Positions 26,744 through 35,276 are shown, counted from the stretch's first letter. The stretch is 39,907 nucleotides of DNA from Deltaproteobacteria bacterium (GCA_003135135.1 PLDK01000051.1:22002-61908), one strand, 5' to 3'. Translations and numbers: made by a program. The notes: generated by a model not told the origin, from the sequence alone.

Positions 26744-26932
26744 CTAGCAGGCTGTTGAAAAAGTAATTTTCAACGCCTGCTCCCTCTCTCTTGTCTCCCC
26801 CAAAAGGGGGTTTTTCACCGGTCTCCCACCTTTGGGGGAGATGTTGTAGGTAAGAAGACAGCTCTTACCCAGGATGTTGAAGAGCTTGAAGTCGAAAACG
26901 ACAATTGACCGAATTTTTCAACATCCTGCTAG
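26744..26932. mobile_element. MITE-like element with nested terminal inverted repeats
   Basis: The ends CTAGCAGGCTGTTGAAAAA (26744-26762) and TTTTTCAACATCCTGCTAG (26914-26932) are inverted repeats with one mismatch over 19 bases. CTAG at each extreme could be a 4-bp target duplication as made by some IS5-group elements. Each end has an inward inverted copy: TTTTCAAC-GCCTGCT at 26767-26781 folds the left end, and CAGGATGTTGAA (26870-26881) pairs perfectly with TTCAACATCCTG (26917-26928) at the right. GGTAAGA/TCTTACC (26849-26869) forms a further hairpin. At 189 bp it has no coding capacity, so it would need a transposase in trans. Confidence 0.6.
26797..26815 (+). terminator. Intrinsic terminator after the P-type ATPase
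   Basis: CCCCC-AAAA-GGGGG followed directly by TTTTT. It lies inside the MITE-like element, 115 bp after the ATPase stop, and reads in the ATPase direction. CTCCCCCAAA here also pairs with TTTGGGGGAG near 26830-26840, an alternative longer stem. Confidence 0.7.
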
Positions 26933-26959
26933 TGCAAGCGCAAAGGAGCACTTATCGCG

Positions 26960-27430
26960 ATGAAATGGCCGGCAGGATTCGAACCTGACAACTCATCGGT
27001 GTACGCGCGCAATGATATTGCGATTGCCGTGCCGCCTGAGCGTGTATGGCGATGGCTCATTCGCGCCGCCCAGTGGCCCCAATGGTACAGCAACAGCGCC
27101 AACGTGAATTTCATTCGCGGCAATCCGCCCGACCTCGCGCCCGACACCGAATTTCGATGGAAGACGTTTGGCGCCACCGTCGCCAGCCGCGTGATCGTCT
27201 TCGAACCGCCGCATGAACTCGGATGGGACGCGCATGGAGTGCTGACCGCGTATCACGGCTGGCTTATCGAACCCGATGGCGGTGGCGGATGCCGCGTCAT
27301 CACCGAGGAATGCCAGAACGGTCTCGTGCCGAAGCTCGCGTGGTGGTATCTGCGCCCGATGCTCGAGCGCGGGCATCAGAACTGGGTCGAGAGCCTCAAG
27401 CGCGTTGCCGAAGGCGGAGTTCCGTCGTAG
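26960..27430 (+). CDS. SRPBCC (START-like) family protein
   Basis: A 156-residue protein of the polyketide cyclase/START ligand-binding superfamily. The N-terminal signature AIAVPPERVWRWLIRAAQWPQWYSN is the typical first strand and helix pair, and PPHELGWDAHGV and GGCRVITEECQNG are strands of the cavity. It binds a hydrophobic ligand; the substrate is unknown. GGAG lies about 12 bases before the ATG and only about 13 bases from the edge of the MITE-like element, so transposition may have replaced its promoter. Confidence 0.82.
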   Translation: MKWPAGFEPDNSSVYARNDIAIAVPPERVWRWLIRAAQWPQWYSNSANVNFIRGNPPDLAPDTEFRWKTFGATVASRVIVFEPPHELGWDAHGVLTAYHGWLIEPDGGGGCRVITEECQNGLVPKLAWWYLRPMLERGHQNWVESLKRVAEGGVPS

Positions 27431-27448
27431 AGATCGCCAAGCGTCGCC

Positions 27449-27862
27449 CTAGTCGTCCGCGAGGATAACTTCGAAGGCGACGCTGTTGTCGCTGATGATT
27501 CCGATCGACGCGAGAAATCGTCCAAGCCGAAGCAATCGTCCCAGCCGAAGCATCGGAATCACGAACCAGTACTTGCGCTCGACCAGGCCGTTCACTTTCT
27601 CGCGTTCCTGCTTATCCGTAATCGCGCGCACGTTGCCGTTGAAGACTTCGTCGCCGACCCGAAGTGAAATGGCGGGTCGCGCCTTCACATTGCGCACCCA
27701 GTTGCGCGCGGCATTTGCCGAGACTAGGTATAGCCGGTCGTCATCGACCAGGTACCAGATAGTCACTTCGTAGGGGCGGCCGGTTTTGCGTCCATAATGA
27801 GTCAAACGCAGCGTCTGCCTGTCCCCGACCCGGCGCAGCCGTTCGAAGGATTTCGATGCCAT
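27449..27862 (-). CDS. Nitroreductase/F420-type (DUF385-like) split beta-barrel protein
   Basis: A 137-residue protein. LRLTHYGRKTGRPYEVTIWY followed by LYLVSANAARNWVRNVKARP is the deazaflavin (F420)-dependent nitroreductase signature, with the GRKTG phosphate loop intact. Such enzymes reduce or detoxify quinones and nitro compounds using F420H2; related members bind FMN or PLP. The ATG at 27862 is chosen because GAGGA lies about 8 bases upstream; ATG 27868 and 27877 are in frame. It is convergent with the SRPBCC gene (18-bp gap). F420 use would imply an F420 pathway elsewhere in the genome. Confidence 0.82.
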   Translation of the reverse strand: MASKSFERLRRVGDRQTLRLTHYGRKTGRPYEVTIWYLVDDDRLYLVSANAARNWVRNVKARPAISLRVGDEVFNGNVRAITDKQEREKVNGLVERKYWFVIPMLRLGRLLRLGRFLASIGIISDNSVAFEVILADD

Positions 27863-27947
27863 AGTCATGTTCCTCAAGTTCGACGCGCAGCCTGGCCAGT
27901 TCGCCCCGCACCTGGCTCCGTGGCGCGGTTATTATTCGCGCAGTCGG

Positions 27948-29228
27948 CTACTGAGTAACGGTTTCCATCACACGTCCGCTTGCGCCGTCCACGAAATCGA
28001 CTTCGACCGGCGATGAAATGTTGTGGTCTTTCTTGGCCTTGTGGATTTTCAACTTCAGCTCGGCCAGGAACGATTCTTTCGCATTCGGAGGCATTTCGTC
28101 CATCGGAAAGCTGTTCATCAGGACCCTGGCCTTGAGCTGGTCGGGCCATTCGACGGAGCCGACCTTCGGTCCCGCGATTGGCAGGCCTCTCACCATCGCC
28201 TCGACAGCGCCGTGAAAATCCATTTTTCCGGCCGTTGGCGCAACCGCGGGTGATCCGGGTGCTTGCTCCGCCGCCGCTCCCGCCGGGGACGACGCCGCCG
28301 CAGATGCGGCTTGCATCGGCGCGCTTGCGGCGGGCGCACCGGTGATTCTTGCGATCAGCTCCTTCGCCTGGGTGCGTGAGGCGTCGTCGGGCGCGAGCGC
28401 CAGCGCCTGCTTGAACGCGGCGGCCGCGTCATCAGGTTTATTCTCCTGCGTGTACGCGACTCCCAGGTTGAGGTACGCCTGGAAAAATCCGGGATGGGCG
28501 GCGATCACTTTCTTGTACTGCACAACCGCCTGATCGGCGTTGCCGGTGGAGAAATACATCGTGCCGAGGTCGGTGCGAACTTCCGGATCGTCCGGCTTCT
28601 TCTTCAGGTAATGCTCGTATGCGGCAATCGCTTCGTCGAAGCGCTGCTTGTCGTAGTCGATATCACCGATACCGCGGAGCGCGATGAGGTTGTCGGGCTC
28701 CAACTTCAGCACGTGGCCGAACGCTTCCTCGGCCTTGCCATAGAAGGTTTGATCGTACATCGCCGCTTGCATCGCGACTGCGCCGAATTTGCTCCATGCC
28801 GCGACGTCGCCGGGTTTCGCGCGCGCCTCTTTTTCGGTCTTGTCAACAAAGCTGCGAGCCTCTGCCGGCAATTCGAGCTTTGGATGTCCCGGCGGCAAAG
28901 TGCCGTTCTGACTTCCACCCGCCGCTGGATTCGCCGCGGCATTCTGATCCGGCGCAGCCGCGCCCGGGGCGTTGGCGACTTGTTTGCTCACCGCTTCGTG
29001 CGTGCGCATCATTATCCACGCGGCCGCCCCCAGACCCACCACGGTGATCGCAACGAACACAATCACAAACGCCGTGGTAATCGGTATATTGCGCCCGCGA
29101 GCCGCGCTGCCCTTGAGCTTGCGCGATTCGACCGCGCCCGATGCTGTACCCGCGAGCGCGCTGCCGCACTCCACACAGAACTTCGCGCCAGCCGTCAGCG
29201 ACGCGCCACATTGCGGACAAAATCTCAT
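27948..29228 (-). CDS. Zinc-ribbon, single-TM, TPR-repeat protein
   Basis: A 426-residue protein. A zinc ribbon at the N-terminus has C4, C7, C18 and C21 (CPQCG ... CVECG). One TM helix follows (about residues 50-77, TTAFVIVFVAITVVGLGAAAW), then an Ala/Pro linker. Several tetratricopeptide repeats come next (AFGHVLKLEPDNLIALRGIG, DEAIAAYEHYLKKKPDDPEV, DQAVVQYKKVIAAHPGFFQA), then a low-complexity Ala/Pro stretch and a C-terminal domain of unknown type. The TPRs would scaffold protein contacts at the membrane. The ATG at 29228 begins exactly at the zinc ribbon; the upstream in-frame extension is not protein-like. It is divergent from the second phosphotransferase. Confidence 0.78.
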   Translation of the reverse strand: MRFCPQCGASLTAGAKFCVECGSALAGTASGAVESRKLKGSAARGRNIPITTAFVIVFVAITVVGLGAAAWIMMRTHEAVSKQVANAPGAAAPDQNAAANPAAGGSQNGTLPPGHPKLELPAEARSFVDKTEKEARAKPGDVAAWSKFGAVAMQAAMYDQTFYGKAEEAFGHVLKLEPDNLIALRGIGDIDYDKQRFDEAIAAYEHYLKKKPDDPEVRTDLGTMYFSTGNADQAVVQYKKVIAAHPGFFQAYLNLGVAYTQENKPDDAAAAFKQALALAPDDASRTQAKELIARITGAPAASAPMQAASAAASSPAGAAAEQAPGSPAVAPTAGKMDFHGAVEAMVRGLPIAGPKVGSVEWPDQLKARVLMNSFPMDEMPPNAKESFLAELKLKIHKAKKDHNISSPVEVDFVDGASGRVMETVTQ

Positions 29229-29391
29229 CAGCAAATTCCTACACGACCGCTTCCTCCCAGCGCAACCCGCCACGGATTTGGGTTCCCGCTTTCCAGGCGC
29301 CTGCTGTATAGTCCCGGCGGAGTCCATTTTTGCGAGGCAGCCAGCCAAGGAACGCGCCGAGGGCCGCCAGCGACACGCGCCGAGCGCGCAT

Positions 29392-30402
29392 ATGCCCGGA
29401 AATTTCGAACAAGTAACCGCGCAGCTGACGGCCCTGGTGCGCGCGAGAACCGGTGACTCCGGCGCGCTAGTGCATTCGCGCGAATCGCTGCCGGGTCACG
29501 CCGGCTTCAGCTACAGCTTCATCCTCGAGCGCAGTGCGCCCGACGCGGCGCCGGCCGGGAAATTCGTCGTGCGCATCGCGCCTCCCGGCGTCAAAATCGC
29601 AGGCCCCGCCGACATCGTGCGGCAGGCGCGCGTGATGGCGTCGCTGGCCGACACGCCGGTCGCGGTGCCGCCGATCATCTGGTACGGCGCCGAGCCCGAG
29701 TTTTTCGATCGGCCGTACTTCGTCGCCGGCTTCGTCGATGGATTCAAACTCGGCGAATCCGCGCTGCCGCCCGCGCACTTGAAACGCCTGGCGCGCAAGG
29801 GTATCGCGACCATGGCCGCGCTGCACAACGTCCCGTGGGAGCCGCGCCGTGGCGCATGGGGCGAGCCGTTCGCGCTCAGCGAAGAGCTCAAACGCCTGGA
29901 CTACCTGCTCGACCGCCCGACTCTCGATCCCGCCGTCGTCGCGCGCGCACCCGAGCTTCGCGAGCGTCTGCGCTCGAGCCTGCCGGTAAACGCGCGCATC
30001 GGATGCGTCCACGGCGACTTCCAATGGTCGAACGTGCTGTTCAACGAAGAACGCGTCGTCGCGCTGATCGATTGGGAAATCTCGCTCGTCGGCGCAACGC
30101 TGCTCGACCTCGGATGGATTTGCTTCTTTTCCGATCCCGCAAGCTGGGTCGGCGCGGACGCGGGCCGCGGCTCGCTTCTCGACGCGGGCGAAATCGTCGA
30201 TGCGTACGCCGAAGCCGCGGGCTTTCCGGTCTCCGCGGCGGAGGTGCGATGGTTCCGCGCATTCGCGGGTTACCGGTTCGGCGTGATTACCTGTTTCAAC
30301 CTGATGCTGCATCGGCGCGGCAAACGCGACGATCCATTATGGGAAGAGACCGCGCTGTCGGCGCCAAGAATGTTCGAACACGGCCTCGAATTGCTCGGCT
30401 GA
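29392..30402 (+). CDS. Phosphotransferase family protein (APH/ACAD-type)
   Basis: A 336-residue kinase-fold protein, the second of this family in the window. The catalytic loop is HGDFQWSNVLF (D209, N214) and the metal-binding Asp is D227 in LIDWEIS. The N-lobe Lys region is KFVVRIAPPG. It has the same family architecture as the 4381-5448 protein but is clearly diverged. These proteins probably phosphorylate a hydroxyacyl-CoA or small alcohol; the substrate is unknown. The ATG at 29392 is chosen because family similarity begins there; the frame upstream overlaps the divergent zinc-ribbon gene. The ribosome site is weak. Confidence 0.85.
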   Translation: MPGNFEQVTAQLTALVRARTGDSGALVHSRESLPGHAGFSYSFILERSAPDAAPAGKFVVRIAPPGVKIAGPADIVRQARVMASLADTPVAVPPIIWYGAEPEFFDRPYFVAGFVDGFKLGESALPPAHLKRLARKGIATMAALHNVPWEPRRGAWGEPFALSEELKRLDYLLDRPTLDPAVVARAPELRERLRSSLPVNARIGCVHGDFQWSNVLFNEERVVALIDWEISLVGATLLDLGWICFFSDPASWVGADAGRGSLLDAGEIVDAYAEAAGFPVSAAEVRWFRAFAGYRFGVITCFNLMLHRRGKRDDPLWEETALSAPRMFEHGLELLG

Positions 30403-30518
30403 CCCGCGCGTACCCGCCGGCACATCTTCGGTTTGGCTTACGGATGACTTTGTGGTGGAATCGCGTCCTGCCCTTTCGTGATCGGGATTCTTCGTGACCA
30501 AAGGTTGGAGATGGCGAA

Positions 30519-32228
30519 ATGGACATTGCGGCCATGCGGCGGCCTGAAATTCAGATCCCCGAGGAAGACCATCCTGCGCTCAACGCGATCCTCGGCGCCA
30601 ATCCGTTCGTCGGCCTCGACGCCACCCAGGTTGCCGGAACTTTGACGGCTCTGCTGGCGCATCTCGCGTCGCGGCCCGCCGCCGTCGCGTCGCGCGCGCT
30701 CCAATTGTGGCTCGAGCTGGCGCAGGTCGCGGCGGGCGTTTCTGCCCTGACGCCCGAGGCTGGCGACAAGCGCTTCGCCGATCCCGCCTGGTCGCAGCAT
30801 CCGCTCTACAATCGCGTGATGCAGTCTTACCTCGCGTGGCGAGCCGCGATGCACGATCTCGTCGACCAGGATGACGGCGTCGAGTGGAAGCAAGTCGGGC
30901 AGCAGAAGTTCGCGGTCACGCTGATGACCGAGGCGCTCGCGCCCACCAACGCGCTGTGGCTCAATCCCGCCGCGCTCAAGCGCGCCTTCGACACCGCGGG
31001 GATGAGCCTGGTGTGTGGATTAAGCAACTTCATCGGCGACCTGTGGAGCAACGGCGGGATGCCGTCGACGGTGGACAAGCGGCCGTTTGAAGTCGGCAAA
31101 AACCTCGCCGTCTCGTCCGGCGCCGTCGTGTTCCGAAACCCGCTCTGCGAGGTGATCCAGTACGCGCCCGCGACCGACAAGGTTTACGAGCGCCCGCTGC
31201 TTTTCATCCCGCCGCAGATCAACAAGTTCTACGTCATGGATCTCGCGCCGGGACGCAGCTTCATCGAGTACGCGGTCAAGCACGGACTTCCGATGTTCAC
31301 GATCAGCTGGCGCAACCCGACGCCGCGCGATCGCAGCTGGGGGCTCGATGAATACGTGGCCGCGTGCAAGGACGCCATCGCAGCCGCCTGCGAGATCACG
31401 GGCAGTCCCGATTGCAACGTGCTCGGCGTATGCGCCGGCGGCATCACGACTTCGCTCATGCTCGGGCATCTCGCGGCTTGCGGTGACAAGCGCGTCAACG
31501 CGGCGACGCTGCTGGTGACGACGCTCGATACCAGCCTGCCCTCGATGACCGGGATGTTCGCGACCGAGGATGCGATCAAGGCGGCGCGCGATCGTTCGGC
31601 TAGAAAGGGCGTGCTCGACGGCGGCGACATGGCGCGCGTCTTCGCCTGGCTGCGGCCCAACGACCTGGTCTGGAACTATTGGGTCAACAACTATCTGCTC
31701 GGCAACGATCCCGCGCCGTTCGACATCCTCTATTGGAACGCCGACCCGACCAATCTTCCGGCCAAACTGCACGCGGGCTTTCTCGATCTGTTTCTCAGAA
31801 ATCCACTCACGCGCGGCGGCGGAGTCACGATTCTCGGCACACCGATCGATTTGGGCGCCGTGAAGAATGACCTCTACCTGGTTGCCGGGATGACCGACCA
31901 TATCTGCACGTGGCGCGGGTGCTATCGCACGACGCGGATGTTCGGCGGACGAATCGAATTCGTGCTCGGCTCCAGCGGCCATATCCAGAGCCTGGTTAAT
32001 CCGCCCGGCAACTTCAAAGCCCGCTACTACGTCGGCGCGCGGCTTCCCGAGAATCCCGACGAATGGCTCAAAGGAGCGGCCGAGAACAAGGGCACCTGGT
32101 GGGATCACTGGATCAAGTGGATAGGCGCGCGCTCCGGCGGCGAACGTCCCGCGCCGAAATCACTCGGCAGCGACCTATACAAAGCCGGCGAGCCCGCCCC
32201 GGGCCTATACGTCCACGAACGCCATTAG
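30519..32228 (+). CDS. phaC: Poly(3-hydroxyalkanoate) synthase
   Basis: A 569-residue class I/II-type PHA synthase that polymerises hydroxyacyl-CoA into storage granules. The catalytic Cys is C305 in LGVCAGGI, D460 lies in AGMTDHICTW and H488 in SSGHIQSLVNPP. The Asp-to-His spacing of 28 equals that of the Cupriavidus enzyme (D480, H508, with C319). The N-terminal domain (about 1-190) is normal in length. GGAG sits 8 bases before the ATG. No phasin, PhaR/PhaE or thiolase gene adjoins, so monomer supply is encoded elsewhere; the FabG-type gene at 38551 is a distant possibility. Confidence 0.93.
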   Translation: MDIAAMRRPEIQIPEEDHPALNAILGANPFVGLDATQVAGTLTALLAHLASRPAAVASRALQLWLELAQVAAGVSALTPEAGDKRFADPAWSQHPLYNRVMQSYLAWRAAMHDLVDQDDGVEWKQVGQQKFAVTLMTEALAPTNALWLNPAALKRAFDTAGMSLVCGLSNFIGDLWSNGGMPSTVDKRPFEVGKNLAVSSGAVVFRNPLCEVIQYAPATDKVYERPLLFIPPQINKFYVMDLAPGRSFIEYAVKHGLPMFTISWRNPTPRDRSWGLDEYVAACKDAIAAACEITGSPDCNVLGVCAGGITTSLMLGHLAACGDKRVNAATLLVTTLDTSLPSMTGMFATEDAIKAARDRSARKGVLDGGDMARVFAWLRPNDLVWNYWVNNYLLGNDPAPFDILYWNADPTNLPAKLHAGFLDLFLRNPLTRGGGVTILGTPIDLGAVKNDLYLVAGMTDHICTWRGCYRTTRMFGGRIEFVLGSSGHIQSLVNPPGNFKARYYVGARLPENPDEWLKGAAENKGTWWDHWIKWIGARSGGERPAPKSLGSDLYKAGEPAPGLYVHERH

Positions 32229-32315
32229 CTCTAATTCCCGGCTGAGATTCCCCCGTCTCTTTCCCCCTTAACCTTCTAACAGGCCGTCAGGCCGCATCTT
32301 TTCTCTTCTCACTGC

Positions 32316-32335
32316 GGTGCAGGGGTCACCCCTGG
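32316..32335. repeat. Palindromic repeat, copy 1 (REP-like)
   Basis: GGTGCAGGGGTCACCCCTGG has a perfect core CAGGGGT-C-ACCCCTG. It lies in the convergent gap between phaC and lutA (32229-32429), the usual place for REP elements. It differs from the copy at 32410 by a paired G-to-C and C-to-G change that keeps the stem. Confidence 0.65.
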
Positions 32336-32373
32336 CCGTGGCGACGGCAGCGCAGTATTAAGCCGTTGGCAGG

Positions 32374-32400
32374 GGCCGCGCGCGACAACGGAGCGCGGCC
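32374..32400. repeat. Hairpin inside the phaC-lutA convergent gap
   Basis: GGCCGCGC (32374-32381) pairs perfectly with GCGCGGCC (32393-32400) around an 11-base loop. It sits between the two palindromic repeats and may stop convergent transcription. No T-tract is present. Confidence 0.55.
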
Positions 32401-32409
32401 TTAACGGTG

Positions 32410-32429
32410 GGTGCAGGGCTCAGCCCTGC
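32410..32429. repeat. Palindromic repeat, copy 2 (REP-like)
   Basis: GGTGCAGGGCTCAGCCCTGC has a perfect core GCAGGGCT-C-AGCCCTGC. It is identical to the inverted copy at the right window edge (39888-39907). It abuts the lutA stop codon at 32430-32432. An outer pair, GGCAGGGG (32368-32375) with CCCCTGCC (32433-32440), reaches into the last lutA codons. Confidence 0.65.
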
Positions 32430-33158
32430 TCACCCCTGCCGCGCCGCGAGCACTTCGGCCAGATGACGCACTTCGATCTTGTCGCCCGCGCGGCTCAAGC
32501 CGCCGCCGATCTGCATGAGGCATCCGCAATCGTTGGCGACCACCACCTCGGCGCCGCTCTCCCTGATGCGCGCCAGCTTGTCCTCGAGCATCGACGCCGA
32601 GATATGCGGGAACTTCACCGAGAACATCCCGCCGAAGCCGCAGCACTCCTCGCGATCGCGCAGCTCGCGGATTCTGATTCCCGCCACCGCGCTCAGCAGC
32701 GTCATCGGTTCATCGCGCACGCCCAGCTCGCGCATCAGATGACACGACGGATGATACGCGACCGCCCGCTCGTAGCGCGCGCCGATGTACTTCACCTTCA
32801 GCACGTTGACGATGAACTGCGACAGCTCGAATACCCACGGCCGAATCGCCATCGCCTTGGCTGACAGGGCGGGATCGTCCGCGAGCAAGTCGCCGTAAAA
32901 GATCTTCAGCATGCTCGTGCATGAGCCCGACGGCACGACAATCGGAATGCCCGGCTCGACCGAGTTTAGAAAGCGGCGCGAGAGATCGAGCGCCTCATCG
33001 CGGAAGCCCTCATTGAAAGCGACCTGGCCGCAGCAAAACGCGCCGCGAACCGGCGTGACCTTGAGCCGCAGCCGTTCGAGCACCGTCGCCGCCGCGTCGT
33101 TGACTTCGGGAAAAAATTCCTCGGCGAGGCAGGTCGAGAATAGTTGGACTTCAGTCAT
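32430..33158 (-). CDS. lutA: LutA-type Fe-S oxidoreductase (L-lactate utilisation)
   Basis: A 242-residue (Fe-S)-binding protein of the LutA/YkgE family with two cysteine-rich CCG domains: GAFCCGQ in the first half and EECCGFGG in the second, plus upstream single Cys residues (STCLAEEFFP, HPSCHLMRELG). With LutB and LutC it forms an L-lactate dehydrogenase complex oxidising lactate to pyruvate. It is last in the minus-strand cluster, overlapping the LutC gene by 8 bp (33151-33158). Its final codons run into a palindromic repeat. Confidence 0.9.
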   Translation of the reverse strand: MTEVQLFSTCLAEEFFPEVNDAAATVLERLRLKVTPVRGAFCCGQVAFNEGFRDEALDLSRRFLNSVEPGIPIVVPSGSCTSMLKIFYGDLLADDPALSAKAMAIRPWVFELSQFIVNVLKVKYIGARYERAVAYHPSCHLMRELGVRDEPMTLLSAVAGIRIRELRDREECCGFGGMFSVKFPHISASMLEDKLARIRESGAEVVVANDCGCLMQIGGGLSRAGDKIEVRHLAEVLAARQG

Positions 33159-33843
33159 CGCGGGGCCACACCACGATCACATGGATCGATTTGGGGCCGT
33201 GCACGCCGAGCACGATTCGTTTCTCGATATCCGCGGTGCGGCTGGGGCCCGTGATCAACGTCAATCGGTTCGCCGCGACGCCCTCCGGGCCCAACTCGGC
33301 GAGCACCGCCGCCAGGTTTGCCATCACGCGATCGATCTGAACGATCACCAGGCTCGCCGGCGGCAGCAGCGTCAGAGAACTCGGCCGATCCCCGTTTGAA
33401 ACTACTGCCACTGTGCCGGTCGAGGCGATCGCGAAGTCCGCGTCCGCGATCCCGATGTCGGCATTGGCCACCCGCTCGCGCATCGCGGCGCGCTCGGTGT
33501 CCGCCACCGGGATGGTGCGAACGATCCTGAAATCCGCACGCTCGAGCGCCTCGCCGATTGCGTCCATGTCGCTCACGGCGCCTTGTCCAAGCGCGACCGT
33601 CTTCGCGCCGATCTCGCCGGCGAGAGTGACTATTCGATTAGTCACTTCATCCGGAGTGAGTATTCCGAGGAACTTGCCGCCGACCGCTTCGAGCTCGCGC
33701 GCGAACGTCGATGCGAGCGCGGCGCGATGCGCCGACTGTGCCACGGGCACTGGCGCGCTCGCCGCCGCGTCGTGCGAGTTGCTGCGCGCGCCGACGCCGA
33801 GCGCGTCCTTTACGCTCGCGATTATTTTGTGAAGCTCGGCCAC
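33151..33843 (-). CDS. lutC: LutC-type LUD-domain protein (L-lactate utilisation)
   Basis: A 230-residue LUD-domain protein. The pattern IADADFAIASTGTVAVVSNGDRP followed by LLPPASLVIVQIDRV and ITGPSRTADIEKRIVLGVHGP is characteristic of LutC/YkgG. It starts with a GTG at 33843, 2 bases after the lutB stop, and overlaps lutA by 8 bp, so the three are tightly coupled. About 40 residues (33-75) form an Ala-rich linker. It is a subunit of the lactate-oxidising complex. Confidence 0.9.
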   Translation of the reverse strand: MAELHKIIASVKDALGVGARSNSHDAAASAPVPVAQSAHRAALASTFARELEAVGGKFLGILTPDEVTNRIVTLAGEIGAKTVALGQGAVSDMDAIGEALERADFRIVRTIPVADTERAAMRERVANADIGIADADFAIASTGTVAVVSNGDRPSSLTLLPPASLVIVQIDRVMANLAAVLAELGPEGVAANRLTLITGPSRTADIEKRIVLGVHGPKSIHVIVVWPRDD

Positions 33844-33845
33844 GT

Positions 33846-35276
33846 TCAGCCTGGCGGGCGCTCCGGCCCGGGCGCGGGGCGCTGATGAGGCCGCGGACGC
33901 GGGAAGTCGCGATACTTCGTCCAGTTGCCGAATGGTCCCGGAATCCGGCGCAGATAACCATTATGCGCGAATGGTTTCAGCACCATCGCGGCGAGTTTTC
34001 CAAGCGCTCGAACCGTCCGCGGATGCCGCGCCATCTTCGCAAACCGCCGCGCGCCGCGGCGCGCCCGCTCTATCGCGCGCGGCCATTTGAGCCGATGCTC
34101 TCCGGCGCTCTCTTTCCAGCGCAGATGGAGCAGGATTCGCGGGATGTCGATCTTGACGGGACAGATATCCTTGCACGCGCCGCACAGCGTCGACGCGAAC
34201 GGCAGGTATCCCGCGGCGCTGCCGAAAAGATTGGGGCTGATGATCGATCCGATCGGTCCCGGATACACCGAGCGATACGCGTGGCCGCCGATGCGCCTGT
34301 AGATCGGGCATACGTTCAGGCACGCGCCGCATCGGATGCAATTCAACGCCTCGCGGATAACCGGGTCCGCAATCATCGCGCTGCGTCCGTTGTCCAGGAT
34401 CACCACGTGCATCTCGCGTGGTCCGTCGAGATCGCCCTCGCGCCTCGGCCCGGTGATGAAACTGGTGTAGGTCGTGAGCTTCTGCCCGGTCGCCGTGCGC
34501 GCGAGGATTTCCAGGAAGTGACTCAGGTCCTCGAGCCGCGGAATGACCTTCTCGATTCCCATCACGGCGACGAACGTTTCCGGCATCGTGCTCGACAGTC
34601 GCCCGTTGCCTTCGTTCTCGACGATGACGAGCGTGCCGGTCTCCGCGATCGCAAAATTGACGCCGGTGACTCCGAAATCCGCGTTCAGAAAAATCGTGCG
34701 CAATCGCGAGCGCGCTTCGGCCGTGAGTTTTTCAGGCTCCGCCGTGTACTCGATGCCGAACTTGTCGGTGAAGAGTTGCCCGATGTCTTCCTTGGACAGA
34801 TGAATCGCGGGCGTGATGATGTGCGACGGGCGCTCGCCGCGAAGCTGCACGATGTACTCGCCAAGATCCGTCTCGACCGCGTCGATCCCCGCGCGCTCGA
34901 GCGCGCCATTGAGCTCGATCTCCTCCGTCGTCATCGACTTGCCCTTGACGACGTTCTTCGCGCCGCGCCCTTTTGCAAGTTCGACTATATAGCCGCGCGC
35001 CTCGGCCGCATCCTCGGCGAAAAACACCTTGCATCCGCGCGCTTCGAGCTTCGACTTGAGTTCGATGAGCAATTCGTCGAGATGCGCAATCGCGCCGGTC
35101 TTGATTCGATGCGCCGCGTCGCGCTCGTCGTCGTACGCTGGGAACTCCGCCTTCACTTCGGCGAAGTGATCGAGATGCCGCGCGCTGGCGCTCTCGAGCT
35201 TGCGCCGCAGCTCATGGTCGCTGACGGCGGCGCGGCTCGACTCGAAGAAATCGCGGGCTTTGGGAATTTCAGCCAT
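33846..35276 (-). CDS. lutB: LutB-type iron-sulfur LUD protein (L-lactate utilisation)
   Basis: A 476-residue protein. The N-terminal LUD domain (about 60-300) contains NFAIAETGTLVIVENEGNGR and FITGPRREGDLDGP. Two ferredoxin-like 4Fe-4S motifs follow: C313, C316, C319 and C323 in CIRCGACLNVCP, and C365, C368 and C372 in CGACKDICP. A basic C-terminal tail ends in Pro/Arg-rich sequence. The ATG at 35276 (MAEIPKARDFF) is chosen as the family start; the frame upstream is not protein-like and overlaps the sirB1-like gene. The gene order here is B-C-A, unlike lutABC of Bacillus. Confidence 0.91.
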   Translation of the reverse strand: MAEIPKARDFFESSRAAVSDHELRRKLESASARHLDHFAEVKAEFPAYDDERDAAHRIKTGAIAHLDELLIELKSKLEARGCKVFFAEDAAEARGYIVELAKGRGAKNVVKGKSMTTEEIELNGALERAGIDAVETDLGEYIVQLRGERPSHIITPAIHLSKEDIGQLFTDKFGIEYTAEPEKLTAEARSRLRTIFLNADFGVTGVNFAIAETGTLVIVENEGNGRLSSTMPETFVAVMGIEKVIPRLEDLSHFLEILARTATGQKLTTYTSFITGPRREGDLDGPREMHVVILDNGRSAMIADPVIREALNCIRCGACLNVCPIYRRIGGHAYRSVYPGPIGSIISPNLFGSAAGYLPFASTLCGACKDICPVKIDIPRILLHLRWKESAGEHRLKWPRAIERARRGARRFAKMARHPRTVRALGKLAAMVLKPFAHNGYLRRIPGPFGNWTKYRDFPRPRPHQRPAPGPERPPG

